Shown here: piece after piece, positions 32,820 through 42,237 of the stretch | How positions within the stretch are numbered: the first letter of the stretch is position 1 | How the letters are laid out: every line of letters begins with the position of its first letter | Source: Competibacter_A sp003527885 | Lineage (GTDB): Bacteria; Pseudomonadota; Gammaproteobacteria; Competibacterales; Competibacteraceae | DNA: 64,000 nt | Direction of reading: 5' to 3' | Assembly (NCBI GenBank): GCA_035442025.1 | Contig: DAORPQ010000002.1 | Span: forward strand, 1 to 64,000 | Notes under the pieces: generated by a model | What the model saw: only the letters and a program-made list of their open reading frames with translations | Database searches by the model: none | Told to the model about the DNA's origin: nothing | Made by a program: the position numbers and the translations under genes

Positions 32820-34880
32820 ATGATGGACGCCGAACGGGGAACTGAGCCGAAGGCGGAGCTGGCGGGACCGGCCGGCGAGTCCAGGGTAGCCTCGCCGCTG
32901 CGCTTCCTATGGCTGATCGGCTTGTTCTTCGTCGGCTTCCTGCTCATCGTGGGTTTGAATAAGTTGTTTTACGGCTTGATCGACGAGCTGGGGGCCCGCA
33001 GCGCCAACGAGCGCGCGCGGCTGTTCGTGGGCGAGGAAATCGTCCGCGGCATTCAAGGTATCGAGATGGATGTCTACCGGATGGGGATGGCCGGTGGCGA
33101 CGCGGCCCAGGAGCGAATTCAGGCCGAGCTGCTGAAAAAAGTGGTCAAGCTGGAACACGATCTGGGGGTGGTGAAGGACGGAGGGACAGTTAAGCAGCTG
33201 ATCTATCTCAACGTGGAAGGCATGGACCAAATGGTCCGGCAAGCCACCTTCAAACCGGACGCGGCCGACAAGGGCTACGTGATGGAGCTCATCGAGATCG
33301 CCCCCCACGTCGAGCAGATCGAGAGCAAAGTGAGCGAATTGCGGGATATGCTCAAGCTGCGCGACGAACATCGCCAGCGGCAGAACGGCGAGGGGTTGAT
33401 CGCGGTCACTCGGGATATTCTGGCTTACTTCAAGCGGCTGCCTTCCTTTTTCTTCCGGCTCAACGAAAACGCCAACCGGTTGTTTTTTGAAAGCCAGCAT
33501 CGGCTGGAAAGTCTGGAAGCGCAACTGGCCGCCCAGCGCGACCGCTACAAGATCACCGAGACCGTTCTGGTGGTGCTGGTGATCGGCGCCGTGACGCTGA
33601 TCGGCATTTTGGCTGCGCGCCAGCTCAAACAGTCGAACGACAAACTGGTGCGCGCCTGGGGCGAAATGCGCTCGGCCCGAGATGAAGCGGAACGGGCGAG
33701 CCGCGCCAAATCCGATTTCGTTTCACGCATGAGCCACGAGTTGCGAACCCCGATGAACGCGATTCTCGGCTTCGCGCAATTGTTGGATCGGGAAGCGCTG
33801 ACGCCGGTACAACGGGATTATTCGCAACGGATTCATACCGCCGGCGAGCACCTGCTGGACTTGATCGGGGAGGTGCTGGATCTGGCGAAGATCGAAGCGG
33901 GTCGGCTGGTGCTGGAGCGCATTGCCTTCGGGCTCAGGCAGACCATCGATGAGGTGGCTTCCGTGGCGTTGAAACGCGCCCAAACCAAGGGCTTGGAGCT
34001 CAAGTTCGAGATCGCGCCGGAGCTGCCGAGCCAGGTCGAGGGCGACCCGACCCGCTTGCGGCAAGTGCTCATCAATCTGCTGGATAACGCGGTGAAGTTC
34101 ACCGAACGGGGCGAAGTGGGACTGCGCGTCGAGCTGGAGCCGGCGGATGGCGCGCTGCGGTTTGGGGTTTGGGATACCGGGATCGGCATGGCGGAAAGCG
34201 TGGTCCAAAAGCTGTTCAAGCCCTTCACGCAGGCCGACCAGTCCACGACCCGCAAGTATGGCGGCACCGGTTTGGGGTTGGCGATTTGCAAGGATTTGGT
34301 CGGCGCCATGGGCGGGGTCTTGCGCGTGGAAAGCCGCCCCGGTCACGGGACGCGGTTTTGGTTTTCCTTGCCGCTAAAGCACATCGACCCCGCGCCAGAG
34401 CCCGTGGAGGTGGCCGCGGCCAATCCGGCGATCGGCGCTGAAGGGGCGAGCCGCCGCGTGACCGACGATCGGCTCGCACCGGGTCCCGACCGGCCCGGCC
34501 ACGTGTTGCTGGTGGAAGACAATCAAGTAAATCAACTGGTGGCTTCCAGCATGTTGGCCACCTTTGGCACAACCTGTGAGATCGCCAGCAACGGTTTGGA
34601 AGCCTTGGAGAAATTCCGCCAGGGAACCTATGATCTGGTGTTGATGGACGTGGAAATGCCGCTGATGGACGGCCATGCCGCGACCCAGGAAATCCGGCTT
34701 TGGGAGCGGCGGCAAGGCAGTTCACCCACTCCGGTGATCGCGATGACCGCCAACGCGATGGCGGAAGATCGCGCGCGCTGCGTCGCCAGCGGAATGGACG
34801 ATTACCTGACCAAGCCCTACGAAATGGACGCGCTCGCCGCCGCCATCAAACGGTGGCTGCCTTATTCTCCCGCCCGCTAG
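32820..34880 (+). CDS. Hybrid sensor histidine kinase / response regulator
   Basis: 686 residues. Span 1 at about 26-50, a helical periplasmic sensor of about 195 residues, span 2 at about 249-268, then a HisKA domain (SRMSHELRTPMNAI, His306), an HATPase domain with N (NLLDNAVKF), G1 (DTGIGM) and G2 (GTGLGLAI) boxes, and a C-terminal receiver (VLLVEDNQVNQ, phospho-acceptor Asp610, C-terminal Lys in TKPYE). There is no output domain, so an unlinked phosphotransfer or regulator protein must complete the pathway. It follows the orphan binding protein, suggesting a TorT/TorS or LuxP/LuxQ style pair. Confidence 0.93.
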   Translation: MMDAERGTEPKAELAGPAGESRVASPLRFLWLIGLFFVGFLLIVGLNKLFYGLIDELGARSANERARLFVGEEIVRGIQGIEMDVYRMGMAGGDAAQERIQAELLKKVVKLEHDLGVVKDGGTVKQLIYLNVEGMDQMVRQATFKPDAADKGYVMELIEIAPHVEQIESKVSELRDMLKLRDEHRQRQNGEGLIAVTRDILAYFKRLPSFFFRLNENANRLFFESQHRLESLEAQLAAQRDRYKITETVLVVLVIGAVTLIGILAARQLKQSNDKLVRAWGEMRSARDEAERASRAKSDFVSRMSHELRTPMNAILGFAQLLDREALTPVQRDYSQRIHTAGEHLLDLIGEVLDLAKIEAGRLVLERIAFGLRQTIDEVASVALKRAQTKGLELKFEIAPELPSQVEGDPTRLRQVLINLLDNAVKFTERGEVGLRVELEPADGALRFGVWDTGIGMAESVVQKLFKPFTQADQSTTRKYGGTGLGLAICKDLVGAMGGVLRVESRPGHGTRFWFSLPLKHIDPAPEPVEVAAANPAIGAEGASRRVTDDRLAPGPDRPGHVLLVEDNQVNQLVASSMLATFGTTCEIASNGLEALEKFRQGTYDLVLMDVEMPLMDGHAATQEIRLWERRQGSSPTPVIAMTANAMAEDRARCVASGMDDYLTKPYEMDALAAAIKRWLPYSPAR

Positions 34881-34979
34881 CCGAGGCGAGCAGCGAGGCG
34901 GTGAGATGCCCGGTGAGTCCGGCCGGGGACCAGTTGTTGCCGAGGCCCTCAACGGGCGATACCGGGCCGCGGCCGACGC

Positions 34980-35594
34980 TCAGTTGTGCCCGACCACCAC
35001 CAACCCTTTCGGTTGGCTGGCAAAATAAGCGGCCAGATCGGCGATATCCTGCTCCGTCAGCGGCAAAGCCATACCCTTCATCACGGAGTTATTCCGTTTT
35101 CCGGTCTTGTAATCGTGCAAGACTTTGGTCAGGTAATCCTCGTACTGTCCGGCCAACCGGGGATAGAGCGGGATGGGTCCGTTACCGTCCGGGCCGTGGC
35201 AGGCCACGCAGGCCACGCTTTTGACTTTGCCGGCGGCGACGTTGCCGCTGATCGGATTGGCCTCCTTGGCCAGTGGGTAGCTTGACAGGTAGGCCGCGAT
35301 GTCCTGCATATCTTGCTCGCTCAACGATGACGAGTTGGCGTGCATGGTCGGGTGCTGGCGTTCGCCGGCTTGATAGCCTTTGAGCGCGGCGACGACATAG
35401 TCGGGATGTTGGCCGCCCAGCCGGGGTACGTGATAGGTCGGATAGGCGTTGGTGTAACCGGGGATGGCATGACAGCCGGTGCAGGTTTCGAATTTGGCTT
35501 TCCCGGCCGCCGGGTCGCCGGCCGCCTGCGCGGTGCCGGCCAAGGCCCCGCAAACGACCAAGGCCACGAACGAACGCAAGGCAAATCGAGTCAT
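34980..35594 (-). CDS. Cytochrome c4 (dihaem periplasmic cytochrome)
   Basis: 204 residues with a signal peptide (cleaved after TAQA, residue 24) and two c-type haem sites, CTGCH at about residue 37 and CVACH at about 131, each in its own half with a downstream Met ligand (PTMHANS, NSVMKGMA). The two halves align with each other, as in cytochrome c4, an electron carrier to cbb3 or aa3 oxidases. AGAGG precedes the ATG and TATACT lies in the upstream region. Confidence 0.93.
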   Translation of the reverse strand: MTRFALRSFVALVVCGALAGTAQAAGDPAAGKAKFETCTGCHAIPGYTNAYPTYHVPRLGGQHPDYVVAALKGYQAGERQHPTMHANSSSLSEQDMQDIAAYLSSYPLAKEANPISGNVAAGKVKSVACVACHGPDGNGPIPLYPRLAGQYEDYLTKVLHDYKTGKRNNSVMKGMALPLTEQDIADLAAYFASQPKGLVVVGHN

Positions 35595-35805
35595 GAGAAC
35601 CTCTTTGTTAGTATAAGAAATGGTAGGGCGCCGGACGCGGTTTGGCCGGGCGCATGAAATTCTGTTAATAAGACTAAGTCATTGCGGCATTTTTACAAGC
35701 CGCTCGCATAAGAGGACCCTGACGGCCGAAATTGTCTTAGAATCCTGTCCGATCGCGGATATCTGGTCCGTCGTTCCGGTTTTTTTTGATTTTTGGAGTG
35801 CTTAC

Positions 35806-37641
35806 ATGCCCGATTATCGTTCCCGTACCACCACTCATGGCCGCAACATGGCGGGCGCCCGCGCGCTGTGGCGGGCCACCGGCGTCCAGGACGGCGACTT
35901 CGGCAAACCGATCATCGCCGTGGCCAACTCCTTCACCCAGTTCGTGCCCGGCCACGTCCATCTCAAGGATCTGGGCCAGCTGGTGGCGCGGGAGATCGAG
36001 CGGGCCGGCGGCATCGCCAAGGAATTCAACACCATCGCCGTGGATGACGGAATCGCCATGGGCCACGGCGGTATGCTGTATTCGCTGCCCTCGCGCGAGC
36101 TGATCGCCGATTCGGTCGAATACATGGTGAACGCCCATTGCGCCGATGCGCTGGTCTGCATTTCCAATTGCGACAAGATCACCCCCGGCATGTTGATGGC
36201 GGCCATGCGCCTGAACATCCCGGCCATCTTCGTCTCGGGCGGGCCGATGGAGGCCGGCAAGACCCGGCTGGCCGGCCGCGACGTGAAGCTGGATCTGGTC
36301 GATGCCATGGTGACCGCCGCCGATGACAAAGCCAGCGATGAAGAGGTCGCCCAGATCGAGCGGTCGGCCTGTCCGACCTGCGGTTCCTGCTCGGGGATGT
36401 TCACCGCCAATTCCATGAATTGTCTCACCGAAGCCCTGGGCTTGAGCTTGCCGGGTAACGGTTCGCTGTTGGCCACCCACGCCGACCGTCGCGAGCTGTT
36501 CTTGGAGGCCGGCCGGCGCATCGTCGAACTGACCCGACGCTATTACCAGCGAGGCGACGCATCGGTGTTGCCGCGCGGCATCGCGACCTTCGAGGCTTTC
36601 GAAAACGCCATGAGCCTCGACATCGCCATGGGCGGTTCCACCAACACCGTGTTGCATCTGCTGGCGGCGGCGCAAGAAGGTGGGGTGGAATTCACCATGA
36701 GCGACATCGACCGCCTGTCGCGCCGGGTGCCCAACCTCTGCAAGGTGGCGCCCGCCACCCAGAAATACCACATGGAGGACGTGCATCGGGCGGGTGGCGT
36801 CATCGCCATTCTCGGCGAACTGGACCGGGCCGGTCTGTTGCATCGCGAGGTGCGCACCGTCCACGGCGAAACCCTGGCGGAGGCGCTGGAACGCTGGGAT
36901 ATCGCCTGCCCGAGTTCTTGGGATGAGGCGCGCCTGCGTTATTCGGCCGGGCCAGCCGGCATCCCGACCCAGGAAGCCTTCAGCCAGGCGACCCGCTGGC
37001 CCAGCCTGGATCTGGACCGTGAGGGCGGCTGCATCCGCGACCGGGCGCACGCCTATTCCCAGGATGGCGGTCTGGCGGTGCTGTACGGCAATTTGGCCGA
37101 GGACGGCTGTATCGTTAAAACCGCCGGCGTCGATGAGGGCATCCTGGTGTTTCGGGGGCCCGCGCGGATCATGGAAAGCCAGGAGCAAGCGGTCGAGGCG
37201 ATCCTCGGCGGGCGCATTCGGGCGGGCGACGTGGTGTTGATCCGCTACGAGGGGCCGCGGGGCGGGCCGGGAATGCAGGAGATGCTGTACCCGACCAGCT
37301 ATCTCAAATCCAAGGGGCTCGGCAAGGCGTGCGCGCTGGTGACCGATGGCCGGTTTTCCGGCGGCACGTCCGGCTTGTCCATCGGTCACGTGTCGCCGGA
37401 AGCGGCGGAGGGTGGGACCATCGCGCTGGTGGAGGAAGGCGATCCCATCGAGATCGACATCCCCAAGCGCCGGCTCCAGTTGCTGGTGGATGACGCCGAA
37501 TTACAGCGGCGGCGCGCGGCGCGGGGTGGCGCGTGGCAACCGGCCAACCGGCGCCGGACGGTCTCGGCGGCGCTGCGCGCCTACGCGGCCATGACCACCA
37601 GCGCCGCGCGGGGCGCGGTTCGGGATGTGAGTCAGCTATAA
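35806..37641 (+). CDS. ilvD: Dihydroxy-acid dehydratase
   Basis: 611 residues from the ATG at 35806 (GGAG 8 bases before); E. coli IlvD has 616. Third step of branched-chain amino acid synthesis, a cytoplasmic Fe-S enzyme. Cluster cysteines are in CISNCDKITPGML and CPTCGSCSGMFTANSMNC; the FPGNGS-like LPGNGSLLATHADR, MGGSTNTVLHLLA and the C-terminal DGRFSGGTSGLSIGHVSPEA blocks are intact. The frame remains open back to 35620 but those residues do not belong to the family. It stands alone, without other ilv genes. Confidence 0.98.
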   Translation: MPDYRSRTTTHGRNMAGARALWRATGVQDGDFGKPIIAVANSFTQFVPGHVHLKDLGQLVAREIERAGGIAKEFNTIAVDDGIAMGHGGMLYSLPSRELIADSVEYMVNAHCADALVCISNCDKITPGMLMAAMRLNIPAIFVSGGPMEAGKTRLAGRDVKLDLVDAMVTAADDKASDEEVAQIERSACPTCGSCSGMFTANSMNCLTEALGLSLPGNGSLLATHADRRELFLEAGRRIVELTRRYYQRGDASVLPRGIATFEAFENAMSLDIAMGGSTNTVLHLLAAAQEGGVEFTMSDIDRLSRRVPNLCKVAPATQKYHMEDVHRAGGVIAILGELDRAGLLHREVRTVHGETLAEALERWDIACPSSWDEARLRYSAGPAGIPTQEAFSQATRWPSLDLDREGGCIRDRAHAYSQDGGLAVLYGNLAEDGCIVKTAGVDEGILVFRGPARIMESQEQAVEAILGGRIRAGDVVLIRYEGPRGGPGMQEMLYPTSYLKSKGLGKACALVTDGRFSGGTSGLSIGHVSPEAAEGGTIALVEEGDPIEIDIPKRRLQLLVDDAELQRRRAARGGAWQPANRRRTVSAALRAYAAMTTSAARGAVRDVSQL

Positions 37642-37680
37642 TATTGATCTGTCGTGTAAAATATTGATCTGTCGTGTAAA
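37641..37680 (+). repeat. Perfect 20-base tandem duplication after ilvD
   Basis: ATATTGATCTGTCGTGTAAA is present twice head to tail (37641-37660 and 37661-37680), followed by ATA, the start of a third copy. The first copy begins on the last base of the ilvD stop codon. It is A/T-rich compared with its surroundings. Confidence 0.97.
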
Positions 37681-37794
37681 ATAAGTGGTCGAAACCGTCT
37701 TGCGGGGTTGAGAGGTCCAAATCGTCTGGGCGTGGCCAAGGCTGCTGAACGCGAGATTCTGGACGTGCTGGCTGACAAATTTAGGAGATAAACC

Positions 37795-40206
37795 GTGAAT
37801 CAGGCTGACAGCCAGAATGGCCAACACGCCATGTTGGTCAACCATCTCAAACTGATCGATGATCTATGGCAGAAGCTGTTCTACGTCAAATGGAACGCGA
37901 AATCCTTCGCGATGATGGGCCGTCTGTCGCAAGACATGGTGCAGTTCGCGCAAAACCAAAATAACGGTCAGCTTCTCAAGCTTGTCACACAGTTGGAGCA
38001 TCACGTCCGAAGCTGTCTGGCGGCTGGCGGCGTGCCGCAAGACACGGACCGACAACGGCTGACGGCGCTCATCGATGCCTTGCATCACGGCTTGGTCACC
38101 GAAAAGAGCATGGCCTTGAGCGAGGAGCCGCGAACCCGCCCCCGGCTGGCGCCGTTGCCGGAAATATTTCTGGTCACGCCCGATGAAAAAACGCCGTTGC
38201 TGGCGAAGCTGGAGGACGCCGGTTATCGGGTGCGGCTCATCGCCGATCTGACTCAGGCCGAAGAACGGCTGCACGAACGGATGCCCGGAGCCATTCTGCT
38301 CGACATGGACTTCCCGGAAGGTCCCGAGAAAGCGCTGTGGCTGATCGCCAGCCTGCGCGCACAGATCAACTTGCGCGCGCCGGTCTTGATCCTCACGGAG
38401 CGCAACGACATGACCGCGCGCCTGGATGCGGTGCGGATCGGCAGCGCCGCCTATTTCACCAAGCCGGTCGATCCGGATGATTTGCTGGGCGTGCTGGGTG
38501 AGCTTTTGCTGCCCCAGACCGCGCAGGATTATTACCGGGTCTTGATCGTCAACGACCGGCCGACCGAAGCCTGGGAAATGGCGGGCGCGTTCGAGGAGCA
38601 GGGCATCACGCCCCTAGTGGTGATCCAGCCGTTGCAGGTGCTCCAGGACATTCACCGCTTTCGGCCGGATTTGCTGCTGATCGACCTGGACATCAAGGAA
38701 ATCAACGGCGCGGAGCTGACCCAGATGATCGCCCAGCATCGGGAATGCGACATCCTGCCGATGGTTTTGCTGTGTTTCCAGGCCGATATGGCGCATTACC
38801 TGACCAATTTGAACGTGGCTGGCGCCACTTTGATGATCAAGCCGGTGCCGACCAGTTACCTGTGCTGGGAGGTCAAGCAGCGGCTGCGCCGGTCGCGCTC
38901 GATGCGGGTCAAGCTCAACATGTTGACCGATAACGACGTGGTCAGCGGATTTTTCAACCGCCGGCGGTTTTTGATGCTGCTGGAACAGTCGCTCGAAACC
39001 ATGGGTTTGCGCATCCAATCCCTGGCGGTGCTGTTTATCATGCTGGACAACCTGCGCTCCATCCGCGATACCGCCGGCGTGGCGACGGCCGACGAGGTGA
39101 TCGGGCAGGCCGCGAGCCGGTTGCGACAGGTGCTGGCGTCCGACCAGCAGGCGTCCCGGTTCAGCGACGCCATTTTTACCATCATGATCCCGGATGTGGC
39201 CGGCGAGCCGCTGATCAAGCTGACCCGGCGCATCCGCGATGTGTTGGAAACCGGTTTTTACAAGATCGGCGAACAGGCCTTGCTGTTGCGGGTCAACGTC
39301 GGCATCGCGGTAGCGATCGACCGTAGCCAGGACCATCTCATGTTGATCCAGCGGGCCGACTCGGCGTGCGGCATGGCGCGCGAGGGCAAGAGCGACCGCA
39401 TTTTCGTCCACGAAAACATGTTGGCCGTGAAACGCGATCAGGAAGCGTCGCTGCGGACGCGGATGTTGGAGCAGGTCCAGGATATCTACGATCACGAACG
39501 CCTCTGGCTGGTGTTCCAACCCATCGCCAGCATGCGCGGCGCCGCCGTCGAGCGCTACGAGGTCCTGCTGCGGTTGCGCGACAACCAGGGTCAGGAAATC
39601 GTGCCGGGCAGCGTGTTCGGCGTGGTCCACAACCACCAGTTGGGCCTCAAGCTGGACCGCTGGGTCATCGAACACGCCATCGCCATGTTGCGGCAGCGCA
39701 AAGCGCCGATCACGCTGTTCATCAAGGTGTTGCCGGTGACTTTGCAAGACCGGACGCTGAGCGGCTGGCTGCGCGAGCGGCTGGAGCAGGCCGACGTGGA
39801 GGCCGAGCGCATCGTGTTCGAGGTGGCCGAGGCCACCGCCGAACGCAGCCTGCGCGACATGTTCGGCTTTCTCGGCGGCATCAAACTGCTGGGGTGCGGG
39901 TTTTGCCTGGATCGGTTCGGCCGCGGTTCCGATTCCGTGGGTCTGTTGAAGAACCTGGGCGCCGATTACGTCAAGTTGGACATGTACTTCGTCAACGGCC
40001 TGACCAAAGATGCCAGCAAACAGGAAGCGCTTAAGGAACTGGTGGAAAATCTTGAAGCGTTGGGCGCGGCGACCATCCTCGGCGGCGTGGAGGATGTGAA
40101 GACCTTGCCGATTCTTTGGTCTCTGGGCGTCGATCTGATACAGGGCTTTTTCTTGCAACACCCGTATCGCGAGATGAGCTACGACTTCTCCAGCGCGGCG
40201 TTTTAG
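37795..40206 (+). CDS. REC-REC-GGDEF-EAL protein with degenerate catalytic motifs (FimX-like)
   Basis: 803 residues from GTG at 37795; AGGAGAT lies 6 bases before. A helical N-terminus (1-115) is followed by two receiver domains (about 120-240 with LLDMDFPEG and TKPVD; about 245-365 with LLIDLDIKE and IKPVP), a GGDEF domain (about 380-545) and an EAL domain (about 555-795). The GGDEF signature reads SDAIF and the EAL signature EVL (YEVLLRLRD), as in FimX of Pseudomonas (GDSIF and EVL). Such proteins bind c-di-GMP without making or degrading it; FimX controls type IV pili. Function as a c-di-GMP receptor is inferred. Confidence 0.88.
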   Translation: MNQADSQNGQHAMLVNHLKLIDDLWQKLFYVKWNAKSFAMMGRLSQDMVQFAQNQNNGQLLKLVTQLEHHVRSCLAAGGVPQDTDRQRLTALIDALHHGLVTEKSMALSEEPRTRPRLAPLPEIFLVTPDEKTPLLAKLEDAGYRVRLIADLTQAEERLHERMPGAILLDMDFPEGPEKALWLIASLRAQINLRAPVLILTERNDMTARLDAVRIGSAAYFTKPVDPDDLLGVLGELLLPQTAQDYYRVLIVNDRPTEAWEMAGAFEEQGITPLVVIQPLQVLQDIHRFRPDLLLIDLDIKEINGAELTQMIAQHRECDILPMVLLCFQADMAHYLTNLNVAGATLMIKPVPTSYLCWEVKQRLRRSRSMRVKLNMLTDNDVVSGFFNRRRFLMLLEQSLETMGLRIQSLAVLFIMLDNLRSIRDTAGVATADEVIGQAASRLRQVLASDQQASRFSDAIFTIMIPDVAGEPLIKLTRRIRDVLETGFYKIGEQALLLRVNVGIAVAIDRSQDHLMLIQRADSACGMAREGKSDRIFVHENMLAVKRDQEASLRTRMLEQVQDIYDHERLWLVFQPIASMRGAAVERYEVLLRLRDNQGQEIVPGSVFGVVHNHQLGLKLDRWVIEHAIAMLRQRKAPITLFIKVLPVTLQDRTLSGWLRERLEQADVEAERIVFEVAEATAERSLRDMFGFLGGIKLLGCGFCLDRFGRGSDSVGLLKNLGADYVKLDMYFVNGLTKDASKQEALKELVENLEALGAATILGGVEDVKTLPILWSLGVDLIQGFFLQHPYREMSYDFSSAAF

Positions 40207-40208
40207 GC

Positions 40209-41108
40209 TTATACCCGCTTGTTATCGTCCGATTCGGCGCGCAGGAGAGCTCCGTACCCCTCTCGATAGCTCGGATAGCGGAATTGGAAGCCGCTGGCCC
40301 GCAAGCGCGCGTTGCGGCAGCGTTTGCTGGCGCGCAGGCGCGCCGTGGCATCGCGACCCCCCCCCGCGCCGGGTTTCAGGGGAGACTCAGGAGCCGGCGG
40401 CGGTTCCGCTACGCCGAGCTGGTGCGCCAACCAACGCAGCACCTCATCTAATGGGGCCGGCTCGTCATCCACGGCGACGTATAACGGGTCCGGGTCCGTC
40501 AAGCTGAGAACGTGCTCCAGCACTCGGGCGCAGTCGTCGCGGTGGATGCGGTTGGTGTAGAGGGGAGAGCCGATCGGACAGGTGGCGGTGCCCTCGCGCA
40601 CGCTGTCGATCAGCCGGGTGCGGCCGGGACCGTAGATGCCCCCGAAGCGGACGGCGACCGCCGGCCAGGGGCTATTCCACAGCAGCTCTTCGCCGGCGCG
40701 GATGCACCGCCCGCTAAAGCCGTCAGCCTCGGCCGGCGAGCCTTCATCCACCGGTTCGCCTCGGTGTTGCGCGTAGACCGACGTGCTGGAGGTGAACAGC
40801 AGCCGTCGCGGTTGCTGTTCACCTTCCTGTAAAGCGTGCAGCAGGTTGCGGACACCAGCGACGTAAGCCGCCCGGTACTGAGCTTCGCTGAAACTGGCGG
40901 CGGCGGCGCAATAAACGACGTAATCCAGATTTGACGGCAATCGGCTCAGGGTGGCAGGATCGCCAAGATCGGCCGCCAGCGGTTGGATGCCGGGCGGCAG
41001 GTCGGCGGGTTGGCGCTTCAAGCCCCAAACCTGGTGCCCGGCCGCGTGCAGGCTCTTTCCCAAAACGGTCCCGACATCGCCGCAGCCGGCGATCAGAATA
41101 CGTGCCAT
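40209..41108 (-). CDS. NAD(P)-binding SDR epimerase-like protein (YeeZ type)
   Basis: 299 residues from the ATG at 41108. Rossmann start MARILIAGCGDVGTVLGKSL (GxxGxxG variant), RLLFTSSTSVYAQHRGEPVD around residue 100-120, and FGGIYGPGRTRLID, all typical of the atypical extended SDR group around E. coli YeeZ. The YxxxK catalytic pair is not clear, as is usual in this group; substrate unknown. It is divergent from mutY (54 bases) and its stop lies 2 bases from that of the FimX-like gene. Confidence 0.85.
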   Translation of the reverse strand: MARILIAGCGDVGTVLGKSLHAAGHQVWGLKRQPADLPPGIQPLAADLGDPATLSRLPSNLDYVVYCAAAASFSEAQYRAAYVAGVRNLLHALQEGEQQPRRLLFTSSTSVYAQHRGEPVDEGSPAEADGFSGRCIRAGEELLWNSPWPAVAVRFGGIYGPGRTRLIDSVREGTATCPIGSPLYTNRIHRDDCARVLEHVLSLTDPDPLYVAVDDEPAPLDEVLRWLAHQLGVAEPPPAPESPLKPGAGGGRDATARLRASKRCRNARLRASGFQFRYPSYREGYGALLRAESDDNKRV

Positions 41109-41162
41109 GTTCGAAACCCTCGTCAAACTGGATCGGTGCGCTGGAGCGGCGGAAGGTGGCCG

Positions 41163-42227
41163 ATGACGCCGCTGGAGTTCGGGCGGCGCGTGCTGGCCTG
41201 GTTCGACGCGCACGGTCGCAAGGCGCTTCCCTGGAAAGACAATCCCACGCCCTACCGGGTCTGGGTGTCGGAAATCATGCTCCAGCAGACCCAGGTCGCT
41301 ACGGTGATGCCCTATTATCGGCGCTTTATGGCGCGATTTCCCGATATTCGTGCGCTGGCCGACGCTTCCTTGGATGAAGTGTTGGGCCTGTGGTCGGGGC
41401 TGGGTTATTACGCGCGCGGCCGTCACCTGCATCGGGCCGCGCGAATTTTGCGGGATCGGCACGGGGGCGAGATGCCCTCGGATATCGCCCAAGTGCGAGC
41501 GCTACCGGGCATCGGCCCTTCGACGGCGGGCGCGATCCTGGCCCTGGCCGGCGGCCAGCGCCAGCCGATTCTGGATGGCAACGTCAAGCGCTTGCTGGCC
41601 CGTTTTGCGGCGGTGGACGGCTGGCCGGGCCAAACGCGGGTTGCGGCGCGGTTGTGGGAATTGGCGGAGCGCTACACGCCCAGCGAGCGGGTGGCGGATT
41701 ACACTCAGGCGATGATGGACCTGGGCGCTTTGATCTGTACGGCGCGCCGGCCGCTGTGCGGCGCCTGCCCGCTGGCGGAGGGCTGCACGGCGCACGCTCA
41801 GGGGCGGGAAACCGCTTTTCCGAGCCCGAAACCGCGTCGGGAATTGCCGGTTCGCGCGACCCGGATGCTGTTGTTGCGCTCGGCTGGCCGGGACGTGCTG
41901 CTGGAACGCCGGCCGCCGGCGGGCGTCTGGGGTGGGCTGTGGAGTTTTCCCGAATGTCCGCCCGAGGTCGAGATCGTGGACTGGTGCCGGCAGCGGCTGG
42001 GTTTGCGGGTGGCGGTCGGGCGGTCGTGGGCGGTGTTGCGGCATACCTTCAGCCATTTTCATCTCGACATCACCCCGGTGCCGGCGACAGTGACCGACGC
42101 CGCCGAGGCCGTCATAGCGGGGGATCGCTTTGTCTGGTATAACAGTCAAGATTGCGAGCGGCTCGGAATGGCGGCCCCGGTGAAAAGCTTGCTGGCGGCG
42201 CTGACCGGTGACTTGTTGGACGATTAG
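41163..42227 (+). CDS. mutY: A/G-specific adenine glycosylase
   Basis: 354 residues, E. coli 350. Removes adenine opposite 8-oxoguanine. Catalytic Glu37 (SEIMLQQTQV) and Asp138 (ILDGNVKRLL), helix-hairpin-helix VRALPGIGPSTAGAIL, the 4Fe-4S motif C-x6-C-x2-C-x5-C (CTARRPLCGACPLAEGC) and a C-terminal NUDIX-like domain that reads 8-oxoG (about 235-340, RRPPAGVWGGLWSFPE). The yggX gene follows 10 bases later, the common mutY-yggX pair in gammaproteobacteria. Confidence 0.98.
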   Translation: MTPLEFGRRVLAWFDAHGRKALPWKDNPTPYRVWVSEIMLQQTQVATVMPYYRRFMARFPDIRALADASLDEVLGLWSGLGYYARGRHLHRAARILRDRHGGEMPSDIAQVRALPGIGPSTAGAILALAGGQRQPILDGNVKRLLARFAAVDGWPGQTRVAARLWELAERYTPSERVADYTQAMMDLGALICTARRPLCGACPLAEGCTAHAQGRETAFPSPKPRRELPVRATRMLLLRSAGRDVLLERRPPAGVWGGLWSFPECPPEVEIVDWCRQRLGLRVAVGRSWAVLRHTFSHFHLDITPVPATVTDAAEAVIAGDRFVWYNSQDCERLGMAAPVKSLLAALTGDLLDD

Positions 42228-42237
42228 GAACCCGCAG

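Noticed and set aside
35737..37389. A 550-codon frame opposite ilvD
   Set aside because: Mirror frame of IlvD; composition typical of antisense reading, no motifs.
38614..40161. A 515-codon frame opposite the GGDEF-EAL gene
   Set aside because: Shadow of a real gene, with no ribosome site or family resemblance.
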